A stretch of DNA of 64,000 nucleotides from Xaviernesmea oryzae (GCF_900177415.1 NZ_FXAF01000007.1:52571-116570); one strand, 5' to 3'. Shown: positions 17,572 through 26,557, counted from the stretch's first letter. Program-made: numbers and translations. The notes: generated by a model from the sequence alone, not told the origin.

Positions 17572-18624
17572 TTGGATGGCCAGAATGATCGATTGGAGGC
17601 TACTTTGGGATTGCGCTGGAAGTATAGGCCTGACGGGTCCAATTGGGGTGACTTCGGCGATGACGATCAGCATGGTCGCATGAATCTGATCACCGAGCAC
17701 GTCCGCCGGAGAGCGCTAGAAGAGGTGACCGATGGGAGATCATTCTGCCTCAGTTTGCCTTTGGATCTTCCAGGCGGAAAAGTTCTAAATCCCAGACGGG
17801 GTCCACCTGAATTTCACCCAATTGAACGCGATGGCCACGTCGCGTTCAATCTCCAAATGAGCAGAATAGAGCCAAACTTCACTGATGTTCATTCAGACGA
17901 GGCCGTATTACTCTACAATCAGTATTCGACGCATTGGGACGGCTTTGCACACAAGGGCGCTGTCTTTGACATCAACGGCGATGGCAATCCTCAACCAGTA
18001 TTTTACAATGGCTTCCAGATAGCTGACGAACAGGGCAATGGCACTCAGGGAACATTGGGAGCCATTGCGGTCTCGGTGGCTGAGATGGCGGAGACATGCG
18101 TCCAAGGACGCGGCGTTATGATCGACCTGCGCTATCATTTGGGTGACGAGCGGGTTGATGTCGACTTCGATATCCTCTCCAGAATATTGGAGGCCGACAA
18201 GATTGTCGTTGAGGAAGGTGACATCGTATGTTTTCATACCGGGTTGGGAGATTTAATAATGAAAAGTCGGGGGAACCCCGATCCGGCGCTGCGAACCCGT
18301 TGTGCTGTCCTCGATGGTTCTGACCAGCGCCTCCTCGATTGGATTACAGATACCGGAGTAGCTGCGATCGCTGCTGATAATCTCGCGGTCGAAAGATCGT
18401 CGACCTTAGGGTCTCCGGCGCACTGCTGTGATGTGAGCACGGCTCTGCCTTTGCATCGCCATTGCCTATTCAAGCTAGGCGTCCACCTCGGTGAGCTTTG
18501 GTATTTGACCGACCTTGCTGTTTGGTTGCGCAATCATAGGCGTAGCCGGTTCCTCTTGACCGCCCCGCCGCTTCGGCTACCGGGGGCCGCTGGTGCTCCC
18601 GTTACGCCCGTTGCAACCGTCTGA
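17572..18624 (+). CDS. Cyclase-family (KynB-like) metal-dependent hydrolase
   Basis: A protein of about 350 residues of the cyclase family, relatives of kynurenine formamidase that hydrolyse amides, lactones or esters with bound divalent metal. RWKYRPDGSNWGDFGDDDQH opens the domain; QYSTHWDGFAHKGAVFD carries the T-H-x-D-x-x-x-H metal motif; CCDVSTALPLHRHCLFKLGV, HLGELWYLTDLA close it. Start uncertain: TTG 17572 is the longest choice, TTG 17605 has GGAGG 5 nt upstream. Last gene of module 1 with its own operator. Module 2 has a serine hydrolase in the comparable role. Substrate unknown. Confidence 0.85.
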   Translation: MDGQNDRLEATLGLRWKYRPDGSNWGDFGDDDQHGRMNLITEHVRRRALEEVTDGRSFCLSLPLDLPGGKVLNPRRGPPEFHPIERDGHVAFNLQMSRIEPNFTDVHSDEAVLLYNQYSTHWDGFAHKGAVFDINGDGNPQPVFYNGFQIADEQGNGTQGTLGAIAVSVAEMAETCVQGRGVMIDLRYHLGDERVDVDFDILSRILEADKIVVEEGDIVCFHTGLGDLIMKSRGNPDPALRTRCAVLDGSDQRLLDWITDTGVAAIAADNLAVERSSTLGSPAHCCDVSTALPLHRHCLFKLGVHLGELWYLTDLAVWLRNHRRSRFLLTAPPLRLPGAAGAPVTPVATV

Positions 18625-18768
18625 GAATGTCTAAATTTCAACTGGCCTGCGCCTGATCGATGCGCAATTGCTCATATTTCACGAAAGGCCGTAGCAACCA
18701 TTCTACGAATTTGGTTCGTCCTAGTATGGCCGAGCAAGGAATATCATTCGACTTTACGGAGTAACTGA

Positions 18769-19473
18769 ATGCAGCACTGGCTAGATAAGCTAACCGATTT
18801 AACTGCAATTCAGGGCGATGATAGTATTCTCAGGGACGCGCTAGCCGACCTGACGGAACGAGCCGGCTTCGGTGGCTATGCCTATCTCCACGTCCAGCCC
18901 AGCCATTCACTCGCTGTGTCCAACTACCATCCGGAATGGCAGTCCATATACTTCAAGCGAAGCTATCTGGCGCTCGATCCCGTTGTGAAGCGCGCGAAGT
19001 CTGCAAAACAGGCCTTCTTTTGGGCTAGCGAGCAGGAGAAATCACGTCTTTCCAAAACCGAGCGCGCTTTCTATGCGCATGCGGCAGACTTTCGCATTCG
19101 CGCCGGCATCACCATCCCGATCAAGACCGCCAACGGCTCCACGTCAATGTTCACAATGGCATCGGAGAAGCTGACCATCGACCTGGAGCATGAGCTTGAC
19201 GTCATCTCAGCCGCCGCTGCGGTAGGGCAACTCCACGCCCGCATCTCTTTGCTTCAGACGACGCCGACCATCGAAGAACCGGCCTGGCTTGATCCGAAGG
19301 AAGCGACCTATCTGAAATGGGTCGCCGTCGGCAAAACCATGGAAGAGGTCGCGGAACTGGAGGGCGTCAAATACAACAGCGTCCGCGTCAAGCTCGCCGA
19401 AACCAAGAAGCGCTTCAACGTCCACACCACAACGCATCTGGCGGCACTTGCCATCCGGCGGAAGCTCATCTGA
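18769..19473 (+). CDS. traR: TraR, LuxR-type quorum-sensing activator of conjugation
   Basis: A 234-residue transcription factor that binds an N-acyl-homoserine lactone and activates tra promoters. The N-terminal domain carries Tyr53, Trp57, Tyr61, Asp70 and Trp85 at exactly the positions of the autoinducer pocket in Agrobacterium TraR; the C-terminal LuxR helix-turn-helix (about 170-234: YLKWVAVGKTMEEVAELEGV, YNSVRVKLAETKKRF) binds tra boxes. It is convergent with traM (9 bp apart), which encodes its antagonist. A matching tra box lies at 26168-26185. No AHL synthase (traI) is in the window. Confidence 0.95.
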   Translation: MQHWLDKLTDLTAIQGDDSILRDALADLTERAGFGGYAYLHVQPSHSLAVSNYHPEWQSIYFKRSYLALDPVVKRAKSAKQAFFWASEQEKSRLSKTERAFYAHAADFRIRAGITIPIKTANGSTSMFTMASEKLTIDLEHELDVISAAAAVGQLHARISLLQTTPTIEEPAWLDPKEATYLKWVAVGKTMEEVAELEGVKYNSVRVKLAETKKRFNVHTTTHLAALAIRRKLI

Positions 19474-19482
19474 TTAAAATCG

Positions 19483-19791
19483 TTAATTTACGGAAAGCTT
19501 CGGAATATAGCCGAGAATGCTGACAAGCGTGTTTACCACGCTCATCTGCGCGTGCATCTCGATGCATGCTTCGATGTAACAGAGATGCTGGGTACCACCG
19601 GCAACCTTTCCGGTCTTGTAATCATCGGGCAGCGCCTGAAACAACTGATCCGCCTTTTCCACCAGGACCCGGTGGGTGCGGATCGCGTCGACCGTGAGGG
19701 TTTCGATATCCGCTACGGCCAGTCCTTGCGTTAGCCCTACCACCGGCCGAAGCTCGCATTTATCCTTCAATGTCGCATCTTCCGATTCCAT
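19483..19791 (-). CDS. traM: TraM, anti-activator of TraR
   Basis: A 102-residue all-helical protein of the TraM family, which binds TraR and blocks DNA binding so that transfer starts only at high cell density. DIETLTVDAIRTHRVLVEKA, LFQALPDDYKTGKVAGGTQH, YIEACIEMHAQMSVVNTLVS match the family, including the C-terminal half that contacts TraR. Convergent with traR. TraM is usually itself activated by TraR, but no tra box was seen before this copy. Confidence 0.93.
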   Translation of the reverse strand: MESEDATLKDKCELRPVVGLTQGLAVADIETLTVDAIRTHRVLVEKADQLFQALPDDYKTGKVAGGTQHLCYIEACIEMHAQMSVVNTLVSILGYIPKLSVN

Positions 19792-19860
19792 CCCTCATCC
19801 AGCCTTAGTTTCGTCTGCGGTCCGCCCCCGCTGACATGAACCCTTTGAACCCTGGCCGGG

Positions 19861-20002
19861 GGTTAGAATCCGAGATGAATCGGCCCTGAGACCTTTAGCA
19901 CCGAGGCGCCTGGACATACGTCACAGGCCCCCGGCCACAAGGTCAGAGGGTTCCTGGCGCCGTTCCGGTCAGCGCCCACCGTTCATCTGCGGATTCTAAG
20001 CC
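19861..20002. ncRNA. Candidate structured RNA or cis element between traM and traH
   Basis: Bases 19861-19879 (GGTTAGAATCCGAGATGAA) pair with 19982-20002 (TTCATCTGCGGATTCTAAGC and C) to form a stem of about 19 bp. Inside, CCCTGAGACCTT (19884-19895) can pair with AAGGTCAGAGGG (19939-19950), and GGCGCC segments on both sides allow a further pairing. No open frame explains this region. Could be a small RNA, an antisense control element or a protein-binding site; strand not determined. Not matched to a named RNA family. Confidence 0.35.
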
Positions 20003-20314
20003 GCAACGCAGCGCGTACTGCGTCGCCCACCTTATAGGGATTTTAAGGAAGGGATGCCAGCGCGGATTTTATACGCACAAGGGTGAAGTCGATGTTTTCA
20101 AAGGCGATACAAGCACAGTTTCCTTCGAAAGCAATCGCTTTGGAGGAATCTCCATTGCACAACTAGGAAGGGGTAAGGCATTCTCACTGGACACGCGAGG
20201 GAGGTGATCGTTACTTTACGATGTTTGCGCGACGTCGTCGCGATTGCTATCTCATCTCAGGCGCACTCATCTCAGGCGCCGAACCGATCGACGGCCGAAA
20301 CAGATATGCATGTC
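20003..20314. other. Intergenic stretch downstream of traH
   Basis: About 310 bp with no gene seen. Contains a short hairpin (near 20003-20025) and a tandem direct repeat CATCTCAGGCG at about 20253-20277. Short open frames are shadows or have no family. Confidence 0.4.
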
Positions 20315-20944
20315 CTATTTTCCGCGGCCGCCGATTTCTGACAGGTCGATCCGAATGCCGGCTGCGTTCGGATCGGATGTTGCCGCCCCGGAGGCTGCAC
20401 CCTTTCCGCCAGCCTTCATTTCGCGCTCGCTTTGCTCGTCGATGTCCTGTTTCTGTGGCGGCCCCGGATCGACGAGCTTCACAGTACCAGGATCGGGCGC
20501 CCGGAACACGGCTGTTCCCTCGAAATATCCCGTCTGCCAGGCGATAATCGCATCGTCGAAGACCTGCGGCAGGACCTCCTTGTCGGTCGGATTGCCGTAC
20601 CATTTGGTGACGATGCGATAGACCTTTGCGAACAGCGCCGTTCCCATGCGGAGGTTTTCACAAGGATCGAGCAGGTCTGGTTTCAGCTCCCCAGCCTCCA
20701 TGATGCCGAGACCGGCGGGATATTGCGTGATGCCGACGCGAACGATATTGCGACCGAGATTCTGACGGATCAGGTCCATCGCCTCGTTAATCGTGGCAGG
20801 CTTCGGCACTAGAACGATCCGGTCTCCGGAGCGAATGGTAACGGCGAGCGGATCCGGCGATCCCGCCCGCTCGACGAATTGCCCGATGATCGCCGGCTTG
20901 AGGCTTGGATCGCTGCATTGCTGGATGATGACGGCGTCGACCAT
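20315..20944 (-). CDS. traH: TraH, conjugal transfer protein
   Basis: A 209-residue protein, last gene of the traAFBH operon of Ti-type plasmids. NLGRNIVRVGITQYPAGLGI, CENLRMGTALFAKVYRIVTK resemble a degenerate lytic-transglycosylase fold, and the C-terminus (about 165-209) is a low-complexity tail rich in Gly, Ala, Asp. Ends the operon 12 bp after traB. Its role in Ti transfer is minor or conditional. Assignment rests on position and on the family pattern. Confidence 0.85.
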   Translation of the reverse strand: MVDAVIIQQCSDPSLKPAIIGQFVERAGSPDPLAVTIRSGDRIVLVPKPATINEAMDLIRQNLGRNIVRVGITQYPAGLGIMEAGELKPDLLDPCENLRMGTALFAKVYRIVTKWYGNPTDKEVLPQVFDDAIIAWQTGYFEGTAVFRAPDPGTVKLVDPGPPQKQDIDEQSEREMKAGGKGAASGAATSDPNAAGIRIDLSEIGGRGK

Positions 20945-20956
20945 TGCGATCTCTCC

Positions 20957-22261
20957 TCAGGTGTTGAAGGCCATGACGAGCGGCAAATCGAAGAGCTTCG
21001 CCCAGGCGGTCACGCTTGCCTTCTGGACGGCGACGATCGACGTGCCCGCGGTCCACCAGCCATTGCCGGTCGCCACGATGATATCCGGGGAATGAAGCAT
21101 CGACTGCAGGACCGGCCAGAGGATCAGTTGCTCGTAGCAGATCAGCGGCGCGATCCTTGCTCCCTCGATCTCGACCACCGGGTTGTCGAAGAATTGCGCG
21201 TGGGCGCCGCCGCCTTGCCCGGTCTCGGCCCGCCATGGCTGCCACATGGAAACGGGAACCGGCATGCGTTCACGGTAGAGGATGCGCAATTCGTCTGCGG
21301 AGATCGCCACCATGACGTTGTCGTAGCCAATCGGATCGATGACGGCGGCGCCAGCGATCATGGTGGCCCCCGACCCGCTCAAAGCGGCCTGCCAGACGTC
21401 CGCGACGGTCGGCGTCCAGAAGCCGAGCGTGCTTTCGGGCAGGATGACAACGTGCGTCCCCTCTCCTTCGAATGCGCGTACCGTTGCGATCAGGTCACGG
21501 TGATAGTCGAGCGAACCGTCGCGGCCGAGCCTTTGGCCGTATTCAAGGTCGACACCTCTCCATCGGTCCGGTAGCACGGCGTCCGTCCACGTCGCGGCGG
21601 ACCAGAGCCACAAGCCTCCCAAGGCGATAGTGGCAGCCGGCCGATATCTCGTCGTCATGATGAGGAGGCCGGCTGCGGTCGCACCGACGCCCCACCATCC
21701 CCATCCCGGAAACACTACGCCGGCGGCCGTTAGCGGATGGGCCCAGCCGGTGATACCGAAGGGGGGTAGAGCCATCAGCACCGCAGCCACCAGATAGCGC
21801 AGTGCCCGCCCGGCTTCCGGTTGGTTTTTCCCCGGACGCCCCTCGCCCGCTCGCCCCTCTTCCGGGCGGCGCTTGGCCGGCAATGTCCACGCCACCGCAT
21901 GCACGGCCACGAACAAGAGCGAAGCGGCCAGCCACAACAAAAGACCCTGCCAAAGATCGGCAGCATAGAAGTTCGCGACACCCTGCGGCAGGCCGCGTGA
22001 AGCGGCGAGGAAATAGCCGGCTGAGACGAGAGCCGCAGCCGTGCGTGACGGCGCCATCGCCCATAGCGCCGGGAAGAACATGGCGACTGGGAGGGCCAAC
22101 ACATGGCCGCTCCAGCCGATCCAGCCGCAGGCGACGGATGCAACGACGAGCAGGGCGGATCGCCACCGGCTGGAAGGACGATCACGGGTCGAAGGTAATG
22201 ACCGGCCGGGCGAGGCCGAGAAGGCCGGAATCCGGAACCGGCCCAAAATATCGGGAATCAT
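20957..22261 (-). CDS. traB: TraB, conjugal transfer membrane protein with nitrilase-like domain
   Basis: About 434 residues. The N-terminal half has several membrane helices (ALLVVASVACGWIGWSGHVL, ALPVAMFFPALWAMAPSRTA and more). The C-terminal half is a carbon-nitrogen-hydrolase-like domain related to apolipoprotein N-acyltransferase: Glu in VVILPESTLGFW and Cys in APLICYEQLILWP fit catalytic positions. The ATG at 22261 overlaps traF by 80 bp and has no strong ribosome site; a later start near 22190 would match shorter TraB proteins. Required for efficient Ti transfer; exact biochemical role not known to me. Confidence 0.88.
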   Translation of the reverse strand: MIPDILGRFRIPAFSASPGRSLPSTRDRPSSRWRSALLVVASVACGWIGWSGHVLALPVAMFFPALWAMAPSRTAAALVSAGYFLAASRGLPQGVANFYAADLWQGLLLWLAASLLFVAVHAVAWTLPAKRRPEEGRAGEGRPGKNQPEAGRALRYLVAAVLMALPPFGITGWAHPLTAAGVVFPGWGWWGVGATAAGLLIMTTRYRPAATIALGGLWLWSAATWTDAVLPDRWRGVDLEYGQRLGRDGSLDYHRDLIATVRAFEGEGTHVVILPESTLGFWTPTVADVWQAALSGSGATMIAGAAVIDPIGYDNVMVAISADELRILYRERMPVPVSMWQPWRAETGQGGGAHAQFFDNPVVEIEGARIAPLICYEQLILWPVLQSMLHSPDIIVATGNGWWTAGTSIVAVQKASVTAWAKLFDLPLVMAFNT

Positions 22262-22712
22262 AGGAGCTCGCAAAGGAAGAATGGAGGAACAGGGATTCTG
22301 GCGGAACGACGCCGCCCGGATAGGTGGTGATCGCCCTGCCCTCGCCGTCCGTTTTCCGCACGGTGGACGCGGCAAGAACGCGGCCATCGACGGCGACCTG
22401 ATTGCCGATCTCGACATGTTGGCCAGGCAGTGCGGCGACGGTCTTGATCAGTGGCGCGTAGCCACCCGCACAGAGACCGCGGCGGAGATAGCCCCGCTCA
22501 CGCGCCGCCTCGAAGGTCGCGGTTGCGGGCGGGCAGATGAATACCAAATCCCCGAGCGCGACGGAGCGGTGAAGTCGCTCGATACGCCACAGCCCAAGTG
22601 GCTCGCTCGGCGTCAGATTCAACCGATAGCCGCCGAGGACAGCGGCCGCGTAAAAGCTGGCTGTGGTCACCACGAATGCGCCGGGCAGCACGATCGTCCT
22701 CCGCCGTCTCAT
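22182..22712 (-). CDS. traF: TraF, conjugal transfer signal-peptidase-like protease
   Basis: A 176-residue S26-family peptidase with one N-terminal membrane helix (about 8-27). SEPLGLWRI holds the nucleophilic Ser and PLIKTVAALPGQHVEIGNQV the general-base Lys, the Ser-Lys dyad of TraF/LepB. In related systems TraF matures and cyclises the pilin. It lies between traA (4-bp overlap with its end) and traB as in Ti plasmids. Confidence 0.92.
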   Translation of the reverse strand: MRRRRTIVLPGAFVVTTASFYAAAVLGGYRLNLTPSEPLGLWRIERLHRSVALGDLVFICPPATATFEAARERGYLRRGLCAGGYAPLIKTVAALPGQHVEIGNQVAVDGRVLAASTVRKTDGEGRAITTYPGGVVPPESLFLHSSFASSYDSRYFGPVPDSGLLGLARPVITFDP

Positions 22713-25700
22713 GGCTTCAGCACCGGCGCCTGGCGCTGGGCAAGACGCAGTTCCTCGGCCTTCCGCAGGGTCTCGGCGGTGCGTTCATGGGCGGCAAGCT
22801 GCTGGGCCGTGCGCATGACCGGCCAGGCCTCCTTCAGGCGCTCCTTCTCCCGGTGGTTCATTCCTTCGGAGAGCCTGTCGAAGAGTTTGCCGGACGGCTC
22901 GCGTGCGGCATTGGTGAGCAGAGTGCGCTCGCCGAACCGTTCGCTCACCGCCTTGTTGAAGCCGTCGATTTCCAGCTTCGTCTCGCGATTGCTCAGCGCA
23001 TATCCCAACGCCGCCGGAAGATCGTTACGGTCGATCGCATCACGCACGCGCTCGAGTATGGCGCGCGCCGCCGGCGACAGCGCCGGGATGTCGATCGAAA
23101 CGCGCTGGCGCAGCGCCTGTTCGTCCGCCGCCATACGTCGTGCCGCGCTTTCGCGCATGTCGAGATAGCGGTCTACATCCTGCTTCAGGGCCGGCACGTT
23201 GAGTTCGGCGACGCGGCGTGCCTCGCGGTCTGCCTTGCTGGCGAGAATGCCGGTCTTGCCCTTGAGCGGACCGATCGCCGCCGGCTGGGTGATCAAGGTC
23301 TGCAATGTCTGCCGGGCGATCTCCTTGTCGGCGACAACGGCGTCGAAGTTCATCGCGCGGAACGCGGTTTCGGGATCAGCGAACACATAGCGGAAGCGGA
23401 TCGACACCTCCTCCCACTGCTTCTTCAGCGCCGGGTCCGAGTCGAGTTTCTGTTCGACCGTGTCTGTAACGGAATTGGAGAACCCGGTTATGCCGGCAAC
23501 CATGGGCTTCGCCTCCTTCTTCGACGGGGGTGTCGGGGATTGCCGCAGGCCGAGACGATTTCCGAAAGCACGAAGACGGTCGGCCAGATCGGCGAGCTTT
23601 GTCTTCTGGCGGAGCGTCCAATCGAGCCGGTCGCGCAGCAGGGTACGCGCCACCTTGACGATATGAAGGCCGCGGTTGTCGGCGAAAGCGAGCGCGTGCC
23701 GGTAGAGCTGGCCGCGCTCGTAGTCGAGCGTCGTCTCCTTGGCGTTGCGCCGGGACAAGACCTTTGTCAGCCCGCCACTGAAGGCGAACGAACGACGGCC
23801 GTAATAAAGCTTCAGATCCTCGCGATGCCGGGTCATCGCCACATAGGTGAGGTGGCGATCCAGAGAGAGGGAAGCGAGCACCTTCACCCTGTCGACGGTG
23901 GCGCCTTGAGACTTGTGGATCGTCGTGGCGTAACCATGATCGAGGTTGTTGTAGAAACGGCTCTCGGCCGTCACTTGCCGGCGATGATCGCCCTCCCCGA
24001 CGATCGCGACGATCCGGTTCGGCGCCGCCTCGAGGACACGGCCGATCATGCCGTTCTTCACGCCAAGCGAGCCCTCGTTCTTCAGGAAAACGATCTGGTC
24101 GCCGACGTCGAAACGGCGGGCGCCGTCGGCGGTTCTGAAGACATGGCCCTCTCCCACGATACCGCGCTCGACCAGCTTTTCGCGGGCATGCTCGTTCAGC
24201 ATGCGCACGTCACGGCGCAGATGCGCGAGGATCAGCATGGATTTGGCGGGATCGTAATCGTGGTTCCAGTCGGCGATCAGACTCTCGATCGCCTCGGCCT
24301 TGAGCGTCAGTCCGATCACCTTGCCGTTGGCCCGATAGGCTGAAACCGCATCGGTGACCTTGCCGCGCGCCAGATCGAGCGAGGCATGCCGCATCCAATC
24401 CTCACGCTGGCGATAGATCGTCTCCAGTTCGGCATAACCGATACGGTCGGCGATGGCGCGGAAGGCAGCGCCCGCTTCGACCGGCTGCAGCTGTTCGGGA
24501 TCGCCGACCAGCACGAGCTTCGCGCCTGCCCTGACGACGGCCTCGACGAAGCCGGCCATCTGCCTTGAGGCGACCATGCCCGCCTCGTCCATGACGAAGA
24601 CGGTCTTTGCGTCGAGCAGGTCGCGGCCTCGCTTCCAGCGCAGTTCCCAGGATGCCAGCGTGCGGCTCTGGATCCCTGCTTCCTTCTCCAATCCCTCGGC
24701 CGCCTTGCCGGCAAGCGCGCCACCGACGACACGATATCCGGCGAGTTCCCATGCCTCGCGGGCTGCCTTCATCATCGTGGTCTTGCCCGCACCTGCGCGG
24801 CCGACGACGGCAGCGATCCGTGCCGGACCTGCGACATGTTCGATGGCAGTCCGCTGTTCTTCCGACAGGCGCGAATGGCGCGCAAACGTCGCCGCCAGCA
24901 CTTTCTCGTCGACGCCATGCGTCTCCCGTCCGGACAGCCAGACCGACCGCCGCGCCATTCCGGCTTCGAGCCGGATAAGATCGCGCGTCGTGTAGCGGGC
25001 GGGCACCCACTCCCCGGTCGCGAACGCGATCGCCTCGCGCTGCAGGCGCAGCGTTTCCGGGCTCTGGAGGATGCGCGCAAGCAGCTGCTGGAAGACCGCT
25101 GGGTCGTCGACATAGCGATAGAGCACCCTGGCGATATCGCGTTCGTCGAAGACGCTCTTCTCCCGCGTGATCAGGTCGAGCACAATCTCGGGGCGGCGGA
25201 GAATACGGCGCGCATTTTCGCAGCGGCGTTTCTCGTTGAGCTCCAGCCGTTCGAGCCGCGGCCGACGGCCTTCCTTCTCCGCCTTTCGTTCGATCGCCTT
25301 GGCGGCAACACCGAGATGGATGGTCGGCTCGAGCTCGATACCCTGCTTTTCATAGGAGTGACCATCGACACGCAACGAGATCCCGTTCAGCGTCAGATGA
25401 TGGTTCTGCCGCTCGAACCATCCGTCGCGCAGGACATTGAAGTCGTCCGTCGAACCGGCCCAAAGCTCGTAAACGATCTTGCCGGCCTTCGTGCGGAGCG
25501 GCTGCCCGTCCTTGCCGATCACGGCGACCTTCTTGGCGCCGAAACCGTCTTCGTTCAGCGGCCGCAGCGTCGTCATCAGGTGGATGTGCGGATTGCCCAG
25601 ATTGTCGTGGTACACCCAATCCGCGACCATGCCCCTGGCCAGGATGTGTTTCTCCACGAAATCCCGCACCAGCGCGATGTTCTGTTCGGGGGTGAGCTCC

Positions 25701-26011
25701 AGCGGCAGGGCGATGGTCAGGTCCTTGGCAAGCTGCGCATCGGCCCGTTTCTCGAAGGCCTCGACCCTGTTCCAGAAGGCTTCCGACGCTCCGGCGACCG
25801 AACGATCGGCGATCAGCATCCGCACCCATTTCGGTGCATCCGCCGGAGCTAAGAACTCCTCGTGCAGCAGCCCCTCTTTCCGGGTGTAGTCGATGGTGCG
25901 CGCTTCGCGCTCAAACTCCATCTTCGCGCAGTGCCGGTAGGCCGCGGACAGCACGACGCTGCGGCCCTCGCCGCGGCTGACGATGCTGACGGAGAAGTGG
26001 GCGATGGCCAC
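22709..26011 (-). CDS. traA: TraA, MOBQ relaxase-helicase
   Basis: 1100 residues, the usual length for Ti-type TraA. The GTG at 26011 is chosen because the protein then begins VAIAHFSVSIVSRGEGRSVV as in other TraA proteins; an open frame upstream to 26254 runs through oriT and is not coding. Residues 1-220 form the MobA/MobL relaxase (metal triad in NPHIHLMTTLRPL). Residues about 380-800 form a RecD-like helicase with Walker A VGRAGAGKTTMMKA, Walker B VFVMDEAGMVAS and the ATTIHKSQGATVDRVKV motif. It nicks at oriT, stays bound to the 5' end and unwinds the strand for transfer. Heads traAFBH; probably activated by TraR at the tra box. Confidence 0.95.
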   Translation of the reverse strand: MAIAHFSVSIVSRGEGRSVVLSAAYRHCAKMEFEREARTIDYTRKEGLLHEEFLAPADAPKWVRMLIADRSVAGASEAFWNRVEAFEKRADAQLAKDLTIALPLELTPEQNIALVRDFVEKHILARGMVADWVYHDNLGNPHIHLMTTLRPLNEDGFGAKKVAVIGKDGQPLRTKAGKIVYELWAGSTDDFNVLRDGWFERQNHHLTLNGISLRVDGHSYEKQGIELEPTIHLGVAAKAIERKAEKEGRRPRLERLELNEKRRCENARRILRRPEIVLDLITREKSVFDERDIARVLYRYVDDPAVFQQLLARILQSPETLRLQREAIAFATGEWVPARYTTRDLIRLEAGMARRSVWLSGRETHGVDEKVLAATFARHSRLSEEQRTAIEHVAGPARIAAVVGRAGAGKTTMMKAAREAWELAGYRVVGGALAGKAAEGLEKEAGIQSRTLASWELRWKRGRDLLDAKTVFVMDEAGMVASRQMAGFVEAVVRAGAKLVLVGDPEQLQPVEAGAAFRAIADRIGYAELETIYRQREDWMRHASLDLARGKVTDAVSAYRANGKVIGLTLKAEAIESLIADWNHDYDPAKSMLILAHLRRDVRMLNEHAREKLVERGIVGEGHVFRTADGARRFDVGDQIVFLKNEGSLGVKNGMIGRVLEAAPNRIVAIVGEGDHRRQVTAESRFYNNLDHGYATTIHKSQGATVDRVKVLASLSLDRHLTYVAMTRHREDLKLYYGRRSFAFSGGLTKVLSRRNAKETTLDYERGQLYRHALAFADNRGLHIVKVARTLLRDRLDWTLRQKTKLADLADRLRAFGNRLGLRQSPTPPSKKEAKPMVAGITGFSNSVTDTVEQKLDSDPALKKQWEEVSIRFRYVFADPETAFRAMNFDAVVADKEIARQTLQTLITQPAAIGPLKGKTGILASKADREARRVAELNVPALKQDVDRYLDMRESAARRMAADEQALRQRVSIDIPALSPAARAILERVRDAIDRNDLPAALGYALSNRETKLEIDGFNKAVSERFGERTLLTNAAREPSGKLFDRLSEGMNHREKERLKEAWPVMRTAQQLAAHERTAETLRKAEELRLAQRQAPVLKP

Positions 26012-26083
26012 GGCGGCAGAAACTCCCGAAATTGAACCTCGCTTCGTCGGGAGCGGCCAGCCATTGGCGGCTTCTGAGCAAGG

Positions 26084-26116
26084 CGTCGCGCCAGCGACGT
26101 ATAATTGCGCCCTTGG
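26084..26116. other. oriT: Origin of transfer (oriT), Ti/RSF1010-type
   Basis: A hairpin CGTCGC-GCCA-GCGACG (26084-26099) is followed directly by ATAATTGCGCCCTTGG (26101-26116). GCGCCCTT is the nick-region core of Q-type (RSF1010, pTi) origins. It lies in the traA-traC divergent gap, where Ti plasmids carry oriT, and TraA is a Q-type relaxase. Exact nick base not assigned. Confidence 0.85.
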
Positions 26117-26167
26117 ACCCGCTCCTTCGGAACGGCGGGATGATCCTCCAAAGTGTCGGCGTTGCCG

Positions 26168-26185
26168 ACCTGCAAATCTGCACAT
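26168..26185. promoter_or_regulatory. tra box (TraR binding site)
   Basis: ACCTGCAAATCTGCACAT, an 18-bp near-palindrome agreeing with the Agrobacterium tra box (T-G-C-A-G-A-T-C-T-G-C-A core) at nearly all positions. It sits midway between traA (26011) and traC (26260) and can serve both divergent operons, as in Ti plasmids. Confidence 0.85.
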
Positions 26186-26259
26186 TTCCTTCGGAGGGCT
26201 TCCGGGAGAATTTTGCGGTCGTCGACGAAACGACACGACCGCAAGGAGATGCACCCGGA

Positions 26260-26553
26260 ATGAAGAAGCCGTCCTCGAAGATCAGGGAAGAAATCGCAAG
26301 GCTTCAGGACCAGCTTCGGCAGGCCGAGACGCGCGAGGCCGAGCGCATCGGCCGGATCGCACTGAAAGCCGGCCTGGGCGAAATCGAAGTCGACGAAGCA
26401 GACCTTCAGGCGGCGTTCGAGGAGATCGGCACGCGGTTTCGCGGAGGCAAGCCGGCGGCCGGGAGGAAGAACACCGCAGACGGCAAGAATGGCGGTGCCC
26501 CTTCTCCGACGCTCGCCCCTGACGCGGATGCGGGCGGGCATAGTGAGGCTTGA
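26260..26553 (+). CDS. traC: TraC, conjugal transfer accessory protein
   Basis: A 97-residue protein. The ATG at 26260 follows AAGGAG and begins MKKPSSKIREEIARLQDQLR, as in other TraC proteins; the frame upstream to 26032 crosses the tra box and oriT. A short coiled coil (residues 6-30) precedes RIGRIALKAGLGEIEVDEAD. TraC and TraD help relaxosome processing of oriT in Ti plasmids. First gene of traCDG. Confidence 0.9.
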   Translation: MKKPSSKIREEIARLQDQLRQAETREAERIGRIALKAGLGEIEVDEADLQAAFEEIGTRFRGGKPAAGRKNTADGKNGGAPSPTLAPDADAGGHSEA

Positions 26554-26557
26554 GCGC

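Noticed and set aside
19861..20002. tRNA or tmRNA gene in the traM-traH gap
   Set aside because: The folding does not give a cloverleaf, T-loop or CCA end.
22598..24343. 581-residue plus-strand open frame over traA
   Set aside because: Antisense shadow of the G+C-rich traA gene; no family pattern and no ribosome site.
26012..26254. N-terminal extension of TraA
   Set aside because: Would translate through oriT and the tra box; homology to TraA begins at the GTG at 26011.
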